Part shown: positions 53,772 through 61,648 of the stretch, one piece after another | Position numbering within the stretch: position 1 is the first letter of the stretch | Layout: each line of letters opens with the position of its first letter | NCBI GenBank assembly: GCA_027306785.1 | Contig: DAHUZB010000035.1 | Coordinates: 109,855-173,854 of the forward strand | Direction of reading: 5' to 3' | From: Vulcanimicrobiota bacterium | GTDB lineage: Bacteria; Vulcanimicrobiota; Vulcanimicrobiia; Vulcanimicrobiales; Vulcanimicrobiaceae | DNA length: 64,000 nt | Notes under the pieces: model-generated | Database searches by the model: none | What the model was told of the DNA's origin: nothing | Seen by the model: only the letters and a program-made list of their open reading frames with translations | Program-made: the position numbers and the translations under genes

Positions 53772-53840
53772 CGCGCCCCAACTATACGGCCCCTGCCCCC
53801 AACCACGCAACGCCGCCAGCCGCGCCCTGCACGCGGGATT

Positions 53841-53877
53841 CACCGGTTGGGAGCCCATCGAGGGCTCCCAACCGGTG
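53841..53877 (-). terminator. Long hairpin between lipoprotein gene and dus
   Basis: A perfect 16 bp stem, CACCGGTTGGGAGCCC with its complement, around loop ATCGA (53857-53861). It is the second of two tandem hairpins downstream of the lipoprotein gene and about 70 bases upstream of the dus start. Confidence 0.65.
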
Positions 53878-53879
53878 GT

Positions 53880-53919
53880 AGCTTTACCGGGCAAAGCTTC
53901 AGCTTTGCCCGGTAAAGCT
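53880..53919 (-). terminator. Long hairpin abutting lipoprotein stop codon
   Basis: A perfect 19 bp stem with a 2-base loop (53880-53898 with 53901-53919; arm AGCTTTACCGGGCAAAGCT). It begins within the TAA stop of the lipoprotein gene. A loop this small in DNA implies cruciform potential as well as a terminator. Confidence 0.65.
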
Positions 53920-55052
53920 TACCAATACTTCTGGCAGTTGTTGCCCGAGGTATCGCAGACGTAGACCCAGCCCACATTCGGCCACGAGCCGGTGTCGTCT
54001 TCGGTCCAATCGATGCCCTGGGTGCCGTTGCTGTCGTAGTAGTAGCGGCCCTGAACGTAGACGTACTGACCGACCGAAACCCACGGCCAGTTCGCGGGCG
54101 GCTGGTTGGTCGGCGCCTGTGCCATCGCGTCGAGGTTCGAAACGATCTCGATGTTGTACCCCGAGGGCATCTGCACGTAGAAATAGCCGTGCAGCCCGCT
54201 GCGCGTGGTTTTGGAAGGCAACACCTGGGTCACTTGACCGCAGACGTCTTCCAACTGATCGCCCGAGAGCGAGCCCGACGCGAGCGCGCTTTGATCGTTG
54301 AGGAACTGCTGGTCGTTACAGGGAGCCGCCGCCGCGGGCGTCGGCGTCGAAACCGGCGTCGCGCTGGGCGCGGGGGTCGGCGTCGATCCCGACGATCCGG
54401 TGAGCGAGACGTCGTCGACGTAGACGAAGTTGTAGTCGCTCGACGAGCCGCTGCCGTAGATACCGAAGAACAACGTCACGCTCTGACCGGCGTACGACGA
54501 AAGATCGAACGCCTTCTGCACGTAGCCGTTGGTGTTGCCGTTCTCCGAATACAGGGTCGTGATCACGTTGCCGTTCGCATCGAGGAGGTCGGCCTCTTGA
54601 TCGGCGGTGCTCGTCGATGTTTCCGACGTGCCCTCGTTCACCCAGACCGAGAGCTGACCGCTCGTCGGAACCGTGACCGTTTGGCAGACGCCGTCCAAGC
54701 CCGATTCCTCGGGCGTCGTGGTGTCGATATTTCCGACGAGCGCATCGTAGGTGCCGCTGTGCGGCGTCGTGCTGTCGATTACGGCATTGCCGTTACCGCA
54801 CTGCGACCACGTGCCGAACGCTCCCGATTCGAATCCGGGATCGGCCACGATGTTCGTGCCCACGGCCATCGCGCGCACCGCGCGATGCACGGCGAGCTTC
54901 GAGATATTCACGTGCATACCGCGATGATTGTGCAGAACGGTCATCGCATGGCCGCCGACTGCCGGCGTCATCGATGCTCCGGAGCCGCCGCCGCACGCGG
55001 CAAGACTCACGCTCGCGCCGAGCGCAAGCAGGAGAGACGAGATACGTTTCAT
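53919..55052 (-). CDS. Lipoprotein: CBM-like sandwich plus DUF3465-like domain (copy 1)
   Basis: 377 residues from ATG 55052. The lipobox is SLAAC. Residues ~90-240 form a jelly-roll like carbohydrate-binding module (NIVADPGFESGAFGTWSQCG, SVWVNEGTSET, VQKAFDLSSYAGQSVTLFFG). After a short Pro/Thr linker the last ~130 residues resemble DUF3465: VCGQVTQVLPS, HGYFYVQMPSG, VYVQGRYYYDSNG, IDWTEDDTGSWPNVGWVYVC. It is a paralogue of the next gene at 55245-56486, with the C-terminal domains nearly identical. Likely surface-exposed. Confidence 0.78.
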   Translation of the reverse strand: MKRISSLLLALGASVSLAACGGGSGASMTPAVGGHAMTVLHNHRGMHVNISKLAVHRAVRAMAVGTNIVADPGFESGAFGTWSQCGNGNAVIDSTTPHSGTYDALVGNIDTTTPEESGLDGVCQTVTVPTSGQLSVWVNEGTSETSTSTADQEADLLDANGNVITTLYSENGNTNGYVQKAFDLSSYAGQSVTLFFGIYGSGSSSDYNFVYVDDVSLTGSSGSTPTPAPSATPVSTPTPAAAAPCNDQQFLNDQSALASGSLSGDQLEDVCGQVTQVLPSKTTRSGLHGYFYVQMPSGYNIEIVSNLDAMAQAPTNQPPANWPWVSVGQYVYVQGRYYYDSNGTQGIDWTEDDTGSWPNVGWVYVCDTSGNNCQKYW

Positions 55053-55125
55053 GACGGAGTTTTTTCTCTTTCTTATCGAGATGTCGCAACGAGAAGGCGC
55101 GCGAATCGCGCGCACAACGAGCACG

Positions 55126-55153
55126 AGTGTACGCGATCGCGAATTAACGACAA
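55126..55153 (-). promoter_or_regulatory. Possible promoter of lipoprotein copy 1
   Basis: On the minus strand TTGTCG (55148-55153), 16-base spacer, TACACT (55126-55131), about 74 bases before the ATG. The surroundings are AT-rich. Confidence 0.4.
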
Positions 55154-55187
55154 ATAAAGAACGATCGGTGCATTTCGCATATACGAA

Positions 55188-55221
55188 CGATGCCGTCCGG
55201 CGCTCGAGCCGGATGGCATCG
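55188..55221 (-). terminator. Hairpin after lipoprotein copy 2
   Basis: A 13 bp stem with one G-T pair (55188-55200 with 55209-55221) and an 8-base loop, 23 bases past the stop of the gene at 55245. Downstream on the minus strand is TTCGTATAT. Confidence 0.7.
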
Positions 55222-55244
55222 TGGAGAAATCGCGGGCTAGGCGA

Positions 55245-56486
55245 CTACCAATACTTCTGACAGTTGTTTCCGGACGTATCGCAGACGTAGACCCAGCCGA
55301 CGTACGGCCACGAGCCGGTGTCGTCTTCGGTCCAATCGATACCTTGGCTCGACGAGTTGTCGTAGTAATAACGGCCCTGCACGTAGACGTACTGACCGAC
55401 CGAGACCCACGGCCACGTCGAGGGCGGCTGATCCGTCGATGCTTGCGCCATCGCATCGAGGTTGGAAACGATCTCGATGTTGTACCCCGAGGGCATCTGC
55501 ACGTAGAAGTAGCCGTGACGGCCGCTCGCCGTCGTCTTGGCGGGCAGCACCTGCGTCACTTTGCCGCACACGTCTTCCAGTTGATCTCCCGAGAGCGAAC
55601 CGGAAGCGAACGCGCTCTGATCGTTGAGGAATTGCTGGTCGTTGCACGGAGCCGCGCTCGGAGCGACGGTCGGCGTGGACGTCGGCGCGATCGTCGGCGT
55701 TGCGGTCGGCACCGGTGTCGCGCTCGGCGTTGCGGTCGGCACCGGCGTCGCGGTCGGCTTGGGCGTCGAGCTCGGGGTCGCGCTCGGCTTCGGCGTCGGC
55801 GACGCGCTCGAGGTCGGCACCGGCGTCGGCGTCGCGCCGTTCGCGCCGAGGAAGACGTCATCGACGTATTGGTAGATATACCCGTTACTCCAGCCGTTGC
55901 CGTAGACGCCGAAGAACAGCCATACGGTCTGCCCCGCATATTGACTCAGATCGAAGCTCTTCTGCACCCAACCGTTGGTCGAGGCGGCTTCGCTGTAGAG
56001 CTGCGCGATCGTGTTGCCGTTGGAATCGAGCAGATCGGCTTCCTGATCGGCGTAGGCAATCGTGTCGTTCGTGCCTTCGTAGACCCAGAACGAGAGCGTC
56101 CCGTTGGTCGGAATCGTCACTTGCTGGCAGACACCCGCGTAGCCGTTGACTTCGGGCTTCGCCGTGGAACCGTTGCGATCGCTGTAGCTACCGCTGTGAG
56201 CCCGGGCGGTCGTAATGGCGGCGTTCACGTTGCCGCACTGCTGCCACGTTCCGATCGCGCCGCTCTCGAACCCGGGGTCGGCGACGATGTTCGGTCCCGT
56301 CGACATCGCTCGCGCACGCGCCGCCGCATGCGTCGCGGCGGGAACGGCGATGTGGGCCGACGCGGGCTTCTTCGCGCCGCCGTTCGTCATCGGATGAGGA
56401 ATCGCGGTCGATGTACCGCTGCCGCCGCTACAGGCGGCGATTGCAAGCGCGAGCAGAACACCCGCTGCGCCAAGACGCTTGTGCAC
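55245..56486 (-). CDS. Lipoprotein: CBM-like sandwich, Pro-Thr linker, DUF3465-like domain (copy 2)
   Basis: 413 residues from GTG 56486, preceded by GGAGGATACGA. The lipobox is AIAAC. The CBM-like domain (IVADPGFESGAIGTWQQCG, LSFWVYEGTNDT, KSFDLSQYAGQTVWLFFG) and the DUF3465-like end (KVTQVLPAKTTASGRHGYF to NNCQKYW) match the downstream paralogue. The difference is a ~70-residue linker of repeated TPxPTATP units. Tandem duplication is the simplest origin. Confidence 0.78.
   Translation of the reverse strand: MHKRLGAAGVLLALAIAACSGGSGTSTAIPHPMTNGGAKKPASAHIAVPAATHAAARARAMSTGPNIVADPGFESGAIGTWQQCGNVNAAITTARAHSGSYSDRNGSTAKPEVNGYAGVCQQVTIPTNGTLSFWVYEGTNDTIAYADQEADLLDSNGNTIAQLYSEAASTNGWVQKSFDLSQYAGQTVWLFFGVYGNGWSNGYIYQYVDDVFLGANGATPTPVPTSSASPTPKPSATPSSTPKPTATPVPTATPSATPVPTATPTIAPTSTPTVAPSAAPCNDQQFLNDQSAFASGSLSGDQLEDVCGKVTQVLPAKTTASGRHGYFYVQMPSGYNIEIVSNLDAMAQASTDQPPSTWPWVSVGQYVYVQGRYYYDNSSSQGIDWTEDDTGSWPYVGWVYVCDTSGNNCQKYW
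55670..55835 (-). repeat. Tandem Pro/Thr/Ser linker minisatellite
   Basis: Degenerate repeats of about 15-30 bases containing GTCGG...ACCGGCGTCGC encode PT-rich units (TPVPTATPSATPVPTATP). The longest exact copies are near 55697-55750. They lie within lipoprotein copy 2 and are much shorter in copy 1, so the array has expanded or contracted since duplication. Confidence 0.7.
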
Positions 56487-56510
56487 TCGTATCCTCCAAA
56501 GAAAAAAGAG

Positions 56511-56536
56511 AGACTCGGGGAGATAGCACCGAGTCT
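56511..56536 (-). terminator. Hairpin between coaX and lipoprotein copy 2
   Basis: AGACTCGG / CCGAGTCT, an 8 bp stem with a 10-base loop, 50 bases past the coaX stop and 25 before the lipoprotein start. It could terminate the pan/coa operon or be a leader structure. Confidence 0.4.
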
Positions 56537-56585
56537 ATCGTGAGGATATTAAGTTGCCGTAAAGATTTCTAGATGAAATTCGCAC

Positions 56586-57365
56586 TTAGGTGCGAGCGTC
56601 GAGACTCCGATGAAAGAGCTGCAGCCCGACGAGGCTCAAATACGGATCGACATCATCGATCGCACGACTGTGTCGCGCCACGACGTCGGCGAGTCCGCCG
56701 GTGGCGACGACGCGCGCGCGCACGCCCATCTCCGCTTGCATACGCGCGACGACGGCTTCGGTTTGTCCGACGAATCCGTAGGTGAATCCCGACTGCAGCG
56801 CTTCGATCGTGTTGCGGCCGATCGTATGCTCGGGCGCATCCAGCGCGATCTGCGGCAGCTTGGCCGTCCTACCGACAAGCGCATCGATCGAGATGTTGAT
56901 GCCCGGCGCAATCGCGACCCCGAGGTACTCACGCGCGGCGGAGATCGCGATGAAGACGGTCGCGGTGCCGTAGCTCACGACGATCAGCGGCGTGCCGTAG
57001 CGTTCGGCGCCGCCGATCGCCGCGGCTACGAGATCGGCGCCGACCTCGGCGGGACGATCAGTGAGGATCGGCATCAGCGTTTGATTTTGCGGCTCGAGAA
57101 AGCGCGGCGTGACCGAGAAGAACTTTTCGCAAACCGCCTGCAACGTACGATCGAGTCGCGGCACCACGCTTGCGATCACCACCGCGTCGATCTCCTGCGC
57201 ACGCACGTCCGCGGTCGAAAAGAGCTGGGTGAAGAATACCCCGTACTCGTCGGCGGTTCGCCGCGATTCGGTCGTGACGCGCCAATAATGCGCGAGCCGA
57301 TCGGCGCCGTCGGTAAAGCAGCCGAGTTTCGTCTCGGTATTCCCGACGTCGATGGCCAAGAGCAT
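56586..57365 (-). CDS. coaX: Type III pantothenate kinase
   Basis: 259 residues from ATG 57365, overlapping coaBC by one base (TGATG). LLAIDVGNTETKLGCF holds the phosphate-binding Asp6, and EVGADLVAAAIGG the catalytic Asp111. The third motif reads LIVVSYGTATVF: most family members have Asp (VVDxGTAT) where Ser131 is here. It phosphorylates pantothenate, and this class is not feedback-inhibited by CoA. A clear pathway operon with panC and coaBC. Confidence 0.93.
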   Translation of the reverse strand: MLLAIDVGNTETKLGCFTDGADRLAHYWRVTTESRRTADEYGVFFTQLFSTADVRAQEIDAVVIASVVPRLDRTLQAVCEKFFSVTPRFLEPQNQTLMPILTDRPAEVGADLVAAAIGGAERYGTPLIVVSYGTATVFIAISAAREYLGVAIAPGINISIDALVGRTAKLPQIALDAPEHTIGRNTIEALQSGFTYGFVGQTEAVVARMQAEMGVRARVVATGGLADVVARHSRAIDDVDPYLSLVGLQLFHRSLDART

Positions 57366-58564
57366 CAGCGATTCCTCCGCAGGTCTTCGATGGCGTCGAG
57401 CAGGCGCGCGGCCAAGATCGACTTCTCGGCGGTGCCGAGCGAGCGACGTCCCTCTCCCGGCCACAAGAGCGCGAGCGTGTTCTCCCCCGTGCCGAAGCCG
57501 CGTTCCTCGCGCACGTCGTTGACGACGATCGCATCGAGTCGTTTGCGCGCGAGCTTCTCGCGCGCGTGGGCTTCGTGATCGTCGGTCTCGGCGGCGAAGC
57601 CGACGAGAAACGTTTCGCCCTTGCGCTCGCCGATCGCGGCGAGCACGTCGGGATTGCGTACCATGCGCACGGTCAGATCGTCATCGCTCTTTTTCAGCTT
57701 CGACGCGGCACGCTCGCTCGGGCGCCAGTCGGCGACGGCGGCGGTCGCGATCACGATATCGGCGCCCACGGCATGTTCCATCGCGAGCGCGTGCAGTTGC
57801 TCGGCGGTCGTGAAGCGCAGCGTACGAACGCCGGCGGGCACTTCGAGTTGCGTGGGTCCGAGGAGGAGCGTCACCTCCGCGCCGCGCAGCGCCGCTTCGC
57901 GTGCGAGCGCGATGCCGGTCGCACCGGTCGATGCGTTACTGACGAAACGGATCGGATCGAACGCTTCGCGCGTAGCTCCCGCGGTGATCGCCACGCGCGT
58001 CCCTTCGAGCGACGCACGACGGGCGAGCGCGAGCGCGAGCGCGTCGTAGAGCCGCGCCTCGGCGGCGAGCCGCCCGACACCGCTCTCGCGTTCGGCGAGA
58101 AACCCGCGCTCCGGCTCGACGATCTCGTACCCGCGCGCGCGCAGCGTCGCGAGATTCGCGACGGTCGCCGGATGCTCGTACATGGCCGAATTCATCGCGG
58201 GCGCGACGATCACCGGAATGCGCGCCGCCAGGAGCGCCGTCGTGAGCAGGTCGTCGGCGATTCCGTTCGCGAGCTTCGCGATCGTGTTCGCGGTCGCGGG
58301 CGCGACCAGAATCGCCTGCGCTTCACGGACGAGGCGAATGTGCGGAATGCGTTCCGGTGCGTCCCAGAGCGAGGTGTAGACCGGACGCGCGGTGAGCGAC
58401 GAGAACGTGAGGGCGCCGACGAACCGTTCCGCTTCGGGCGTCATGATCACGTCCACGATCGCACCGTGCTGCACGAGCGTGCTCGTGAGCGCGGCCATTT
58501 TGTATGCGGCGATGCCGCCGCATACGCCGAGGAGCACGCGCGCTCCGTCTACCCGTCGATCCAT
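57365..58564 (-). CDS. coaBC: CoaBC, phosphopantothenoylcysteine synthetase/decarboxylase
   Basis: 399 residues. The N-terminal flavin-dependent decarboxylase has VLLGVCGGIAAYKMAAL, the active His in PHIRLVREAQ and VAPAMNSAMYEHPA. The C-terminal synthetase has ITAGATREAFDPIRFVSNASTG and ATAAVADWRP. It joins cysteine to phosphopantothenate and decarboxylates the product. It overlaps panC by 16 bases. Confidence 0.96.
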   Translation of the reverse strand: MDRRVDGARVLLGVCGGIAAYKMAALTSTLVQHGAIVDVIMTPEAERFVGALTFSSLTARPVYTSLWDAPERIPHIRLVREAQAILVAPATANTIAKLANGIADDLLTTALLAARIPVIVAPAMNSAMYEHPATVANLATLRARGYEIVEPERGFLAERESGVGRLAAEARLYDALALALARRASLEGTRVAITAGATREAFDPIRFVSNASTGATGIALAREAALRGAEVTLLLGPTQLEVPAGVRTLRFTTAEQLHALAMEHAVGADIVIATAAVADWRPSERAASKLKKSDDDLTVRMVRNPDVLAAIGERKGETFLVGFAAETDDHEAHAREKLARKRLDAIVVNDVREERGFGTGENTLALLWPGEGRRSLGTAEKSILAARLLDAIEDLRRNR

Positions 58565-59376
58565 AAGTTATCCAAAAGACGCGTGCCGCCGAAGCGCGCC
58601 GCGCCGATGACGAACGCGGGCGGACGCAGCGTCTCGATCGGCTCGAACGAGTCGGCGTCGACGACATCGAGGTACTCCAGCTGCGCGAGCGGGCTCACGC
58701 GCGCTCGCGCGGCGGCGATCGCATCGACTTTGGGACGACCGCTCGCCATCGCGAGACGGATCGCTTGCAGCGCGTAGTGCAAGGACGGCGCGGCCGCGCG
58801 TTCTTCCGGCGAGAGATAGACGTTGCGGCTCGAGCGCGCGAGTCCGTCGCTCTCGCGCTCGGTCGGCACGATCGTCACGCCGATCGGCGCATCGAGATCG
58901 CGAATCATGCGCCGAATGACCGCCGTTTGCTGCGCGTCCTTCTGCCCGAGATAGAGCGTGTCGGGCCGCACGATGTTCAGCAGCTTCGTCACCACGGTCG
59001 CGACGCCGCGAAAGTGCGTCGGGCGCACCGCGCCTTCGAACGTCGTACCCATGGCGCCGACATCGACGAAGGTGCTGAACCCCTCGGGATACATCGTCTG
59101 CGGAGTCGGTGCGAAGATCACGTCGACGCCCGCGCGCGCGAGCTTCGCGCAATCGCCTTCGAGATCGCGCGGATAGCGATCGAGATCTTCGTTCGCGGCG
59201 AATTGCGTGGGATTGACGAAGATCGACGCGCCGACCGCGCCGCACTCCGCCCGCGCACGCGTGACGAGCGCGAGGTGACCGTCGTGCAGCGCGCCCATCG
59301 TCGGAACGAAGCCGAGCGGACGCGGCAACACGTCGAAGAGCGCGCGCGCCTGCGGAATCGACGTTACGATGTGCAC
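58549..59376 (-). CDS. panC: Pantothenate synthetase
   Basis: 275 residues. GFVPTMGALHDGHLALV, VNPTQFAANEDLDRYPRD, YLGQKDAQQTAVIRRM and RESDGLARSSRNVYLS are all PanC signatures. It condenses pantoate and beta-alanine. First of the panC-coaBC-coaX operon; panB and panD are not in the window. Confidence 0.97.
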   Translation of the reverse strand: MHIVTSIPQARALFDVLPRPLGFVPTMGALHDGHLALVTRARAECGAVGASIFVNPTQFAANEDLDRYPRDLEGDCAKLARAGVDVIFAPTPQTMYPEGFSTFVDVGAMGTTFEGAVRPTHFRGVATVVTKLLNIVRPDTLYLGQKDAQQTAVIRRMIRDLDAPIGVTIVPTERESDGLARSSRNVYLSPEERAAAPSLHYALQAIRLAMASGRPKVDAIAAARARVSPLAQLEYLDVVDADSFEPIETLRPPAFVIGAARFGGTRLLDNLWIDG

Positions 59377-59389
59377 TGCGGAGTGCTTC

Positions 59390-59683
59390 TTACGCGCGCG
59401 TCACGCGCAGCACCGTTCGGCCGACCATGAACGGCGTACCGAGCGCCAGGCCGGCTTCGCCGGCGACGGTCTCGCCGTTCACTTTCGTGCCGTTGCGGCT
59501 GGCGAGGTCGGTCAGGTGCAATGTTTCACCCGCGACGCGTACATGCGCGTGTTTTCGGGAAACATACCGATCGAGGGCGATACACGCTTGCGCGACGGTG
59601 TCGTCGCGGCCGATCGTGATCTCGCTCTCGAACGTCCAGGTTTTTCCATCTAACGGTCCGCTCAGGACCTCGAGCAGGTACAT
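59390..59683 (-). CDS. FHA-domain protein
   Basis: 97 residues from ATG 59683, 13 bases before panC. The whole protein is one FHA domain: ITIGRDDTVAQACIALDRYVSRKHAHV supplies the phospho-Thr binding Arg and Ser, and DLASRNGTKVNGETV the second loop. It should bind a phosphothreonine peptide, but no kinase is nearby. Confidence 0.9.
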   Translation of the reverse strand: MYLLEVLSGPLDGKTWTFESEITIGRDDTVAQACIALDRYVSRKHAHVRVAGETLHLTDLASRNGTKVNGETVAGEAGLALGTPFMVGRTVLRVTRA

Positions 59684-59793
59684 GGCGGCGTGCCCTTCTC
59701 TGATGCGGTTGCCCGGCTCCTGGTCCGGACACCCCCAAGTCGGGCCATCGGCTAACAAAAGTGCCTGTGCGGACGATACCTCATAGGGTGACG

Positions 59794-60015
59794 ATGAACG
59801 ACCGGATCGACGAGCTCCTGGAGCTCATAGAGGTGGAACCGGACGCACTGCGCGAGGCCGAATTTGTGCAAGCGCAGGCGATTCTGGAGACATTGGTCGG
59901 CAAAACGGTCGCCGCGGCCGAGATCGAGGACACGCGAATCGTCATCACCACGACCGAGGGCAACCGGTACTTTTTCTACGGTTTTCTGGGAGAATCGAGC
60001 GAACCGCGCGCTTAG
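59794..60015 (+). CDS. Small hypothetical protein
   Basis: 73 residues from ATG 59794, preceded by TAGGGTGACG. An acidic helical N-terminus (DELLELIEVEPDALREAEFVQ) is followed by strands (EIEDTRIVITTTEGNRYFFYGFLG) like a small ligand- or protein-binding domain. No family recognised. It ends 4 bases into the convergent PilZ gene. Confidence 0.6.
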   Translation: MNDRIDELLELIEVEPDALREAEFVQAQAILETLVGKTVAAAEIEDTRIVITTTEGNRYFFYGFLGESSEPRA

Positions 60016-60365
60016 GCGCGCTCGGCGGAGGCCATAAATCGCGCGAGCTCGTCGTAATCCGCCGACGTGTACTGGGTGAAGGCGATGCCGTGCGCGTACG
60101 CCTTAGCGGTCGCGTCGTAGAACGAGAGCGCGATCTTCGCGCGAACGAGAAGTTCGCGTTCACCGTCGGGCAGCGTGAAGCGCAGCATGATCGGCTGGCC
60201 CATCGGCAGATCCACGGCGGTGGCGACGCGCATGCCGCCGCGGCTGAGATCGAGCGCTTTGCCGCTCAATATCAGTTCGTGACCCGGCACGATGATGGTG
60301 ACCGGAAATTCGACACGCGCTCGAAAGAACCGGCGCTCGTGCGAGCGATCTTCTTGCGTTCCCAC
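60012..60365 (-). CDS. PilZ-domain protein (c-di-GMP binding)
   Basis: 117 residues from GTG 60365; the longer upstream frame is Arg-rich noise. ERRFFRARVEFPV gives the RxxxR motif and LDLSRGGMRVATAV the DxSxxG motif, both needed for cyclic di-GMP. It may link that signal to surface behaviour, perhaps including secretion. Gene 35 bases after the PLP enzyme. Confidence 0.88.
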   Translation of the reverse strand: MGTQEDRSHERRFFRARVEFPVTIIVPGHELILSGKALDLSRGGMRVATAVDLPMGQPIMLRFTLPDGERELLVRAKIALSFYDATAKAYAHGIAFTQYTSADYDELARFMASAERA

Positions 60366-60400
60366 CGGAGCAGGTCTTCTCTGTGCCGTCCGCGCCGCCT

Positions 60401-61648
60401 TCAATCGATCGTCGCTTGCGCGGCGAAGAGTGCGCCGACGACCGCGTGCTCGCTCACGATGCCGCCTTGGAGATAGACTTCGTACGGCGCGCGCAGCGGT
60501 GCATCGCAGGAGAGCTCGATCGTCGCTCCGCCGACGAACGATCCGCTCGACATGATCACCGGATCCGCGTATCCGGGCACGGGCCCCGGCTCCGGGCGAA
60601 AGCGCGCGTTCAGCGGCATCGCGCGCTGAAGCCCGGCGGCGAAGCGCTGCAGTCGATCGATCGTGCCCAGCCGGATCGCCTGCACGATATCGGTACGCGT
60701 CGCGCCCGGCAGCGGATCGACCGCGAAGCCTAATTCCGCAAAGAGCGCGGCGGCGAAATCGAGACCGCGCAACGTCTGCTCGACGACGAGCGGCGCGAGA
60801 AAGAGCCCCTGCACGAACGCGCGGCCGAACCCGAGCGACGGACCGAGCGCGGCGCCGAGCCCGGGGGCGTAGAGTCGCGATGCGACGCGCTCGACCAGAT
60901 CGGCTCGTCCGGCCACGTAGCCGCCCGCCGGCGCAAGGGAACCGCCGAGATTCTTGATGAGCGAACCCATTACGAGGTCGGCGCCGACGTGGGTGGGCTC
61001 TTCGGCTTCGACCAGTTCGCCGTAGCAATTGTCGACCAGGATGGCGACGTGCGGCGCCGCCGCTTTGACCGCGGCGAAGAGCCGCGCGCAGGCCCCGATA
61101 TCGAGCGAGGGTCGCGGCGCGTAGCCGCGCGAGCGCTGGACGAAGATCGCGCGCGCATCGCGCGCGCGGACCGCCGCGCAAATCGCATCGAGATCGAGCG
61201 TACCGTCGTCGCGTAGCGCGATCTCTTCGTACACGACGCCCTGCGCGACGAGACTGCGCGGCGCGTCGCAGATCGCGTTGCGCAGCGTATCGTACGGTCG
61301 TCCGGCGACCGCGATCAAGCGCTCACCGGGCGCAACGCAGGCGGCGAGCGCCGTAACGATCGCGTGCGTGCCGCTCACGATCGAGAGACGCGCGAGCGCA
61401 CGCTCCGCGCCGAAGAGGCGCGCGATCAGCGCCTCGTAGCCCGCACGCGCCGCGTCGTCGTAGCCGTAGCCGCTCGATCCCGCGAGATCGCTCTCGTTCA
61501 AACCTTCGTCGTAGAATGCGCGCAGCACGTTGGCTTTCACGCGTGCCTGCGCCGGATAGTCGACGGAGCGCAGGCGCTCCCGCGCGCGCAGGGCGGCAGC
61601 GCGCACGGGCGCGCCGATTTCGAATCGGTCGCAGAGCAGCTCGATCAT
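60401..61648 (-). CDS. Aluminium-resistance / methionine gamma-lyase-like PLP enzyme (YnbB-type)
   Basis: 415 residues from ATG 61648, which overlaps the upstream stop as ATGA. ANVLRAFYDEGLNESDLAGSSGYGYDD is the family opening (PF06838). The active Lys is in DLVMGSLIKNLGGSLAPAGGYVAG, and ILVDNCYGELVEAEEP precedes it. The biochemical role of the family is poorly known; names come from resistance or lyase activity in a few members. Coupled to an orphan EIIC. Confidence 0.88.
   Translation of the reverse strand: MIELLCDRFEIGAPVRAAALRARERLRSVDYPAQARVKANVLRAFYDEGLNESDLAGSSGYGYDDAARAGYEALIARLFGAERALARLSIVSGTHAIVTALAACVAPGERLIAVAGRPYDTLRNAICDAPRSLVAQGVVYEEIALRDDGTLDLDAICAAVRARDARAIFVQRSRGYAPRPSLDIGACARLFAAVKAAAPHVAILVDNCYGELVEAEEPTHVGADLVMGSLIKNLGGSLAPAGGYVAGRADLVERVASRLYAPGLGAALGPSLGFGRAFVQGLFLAPLVVEQTLRGLDFAAALFAELGFAVDPLPGATRTDIVQAIRLGTIDRLQRFAAGLQRAMPLNARFRPEPGPVPGYADPVIMSSGSFVGGATIELSCDAPLRAPYEVYLQGGIVSEHAVVGALFAAQATID

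Noticed and set aside
55670..55835. CRISPR-like spaced repeats
   Set aside because: Repeats are directly joined, in frame and encode a Pro-Thr linker; no unique spacers and no cas genes.
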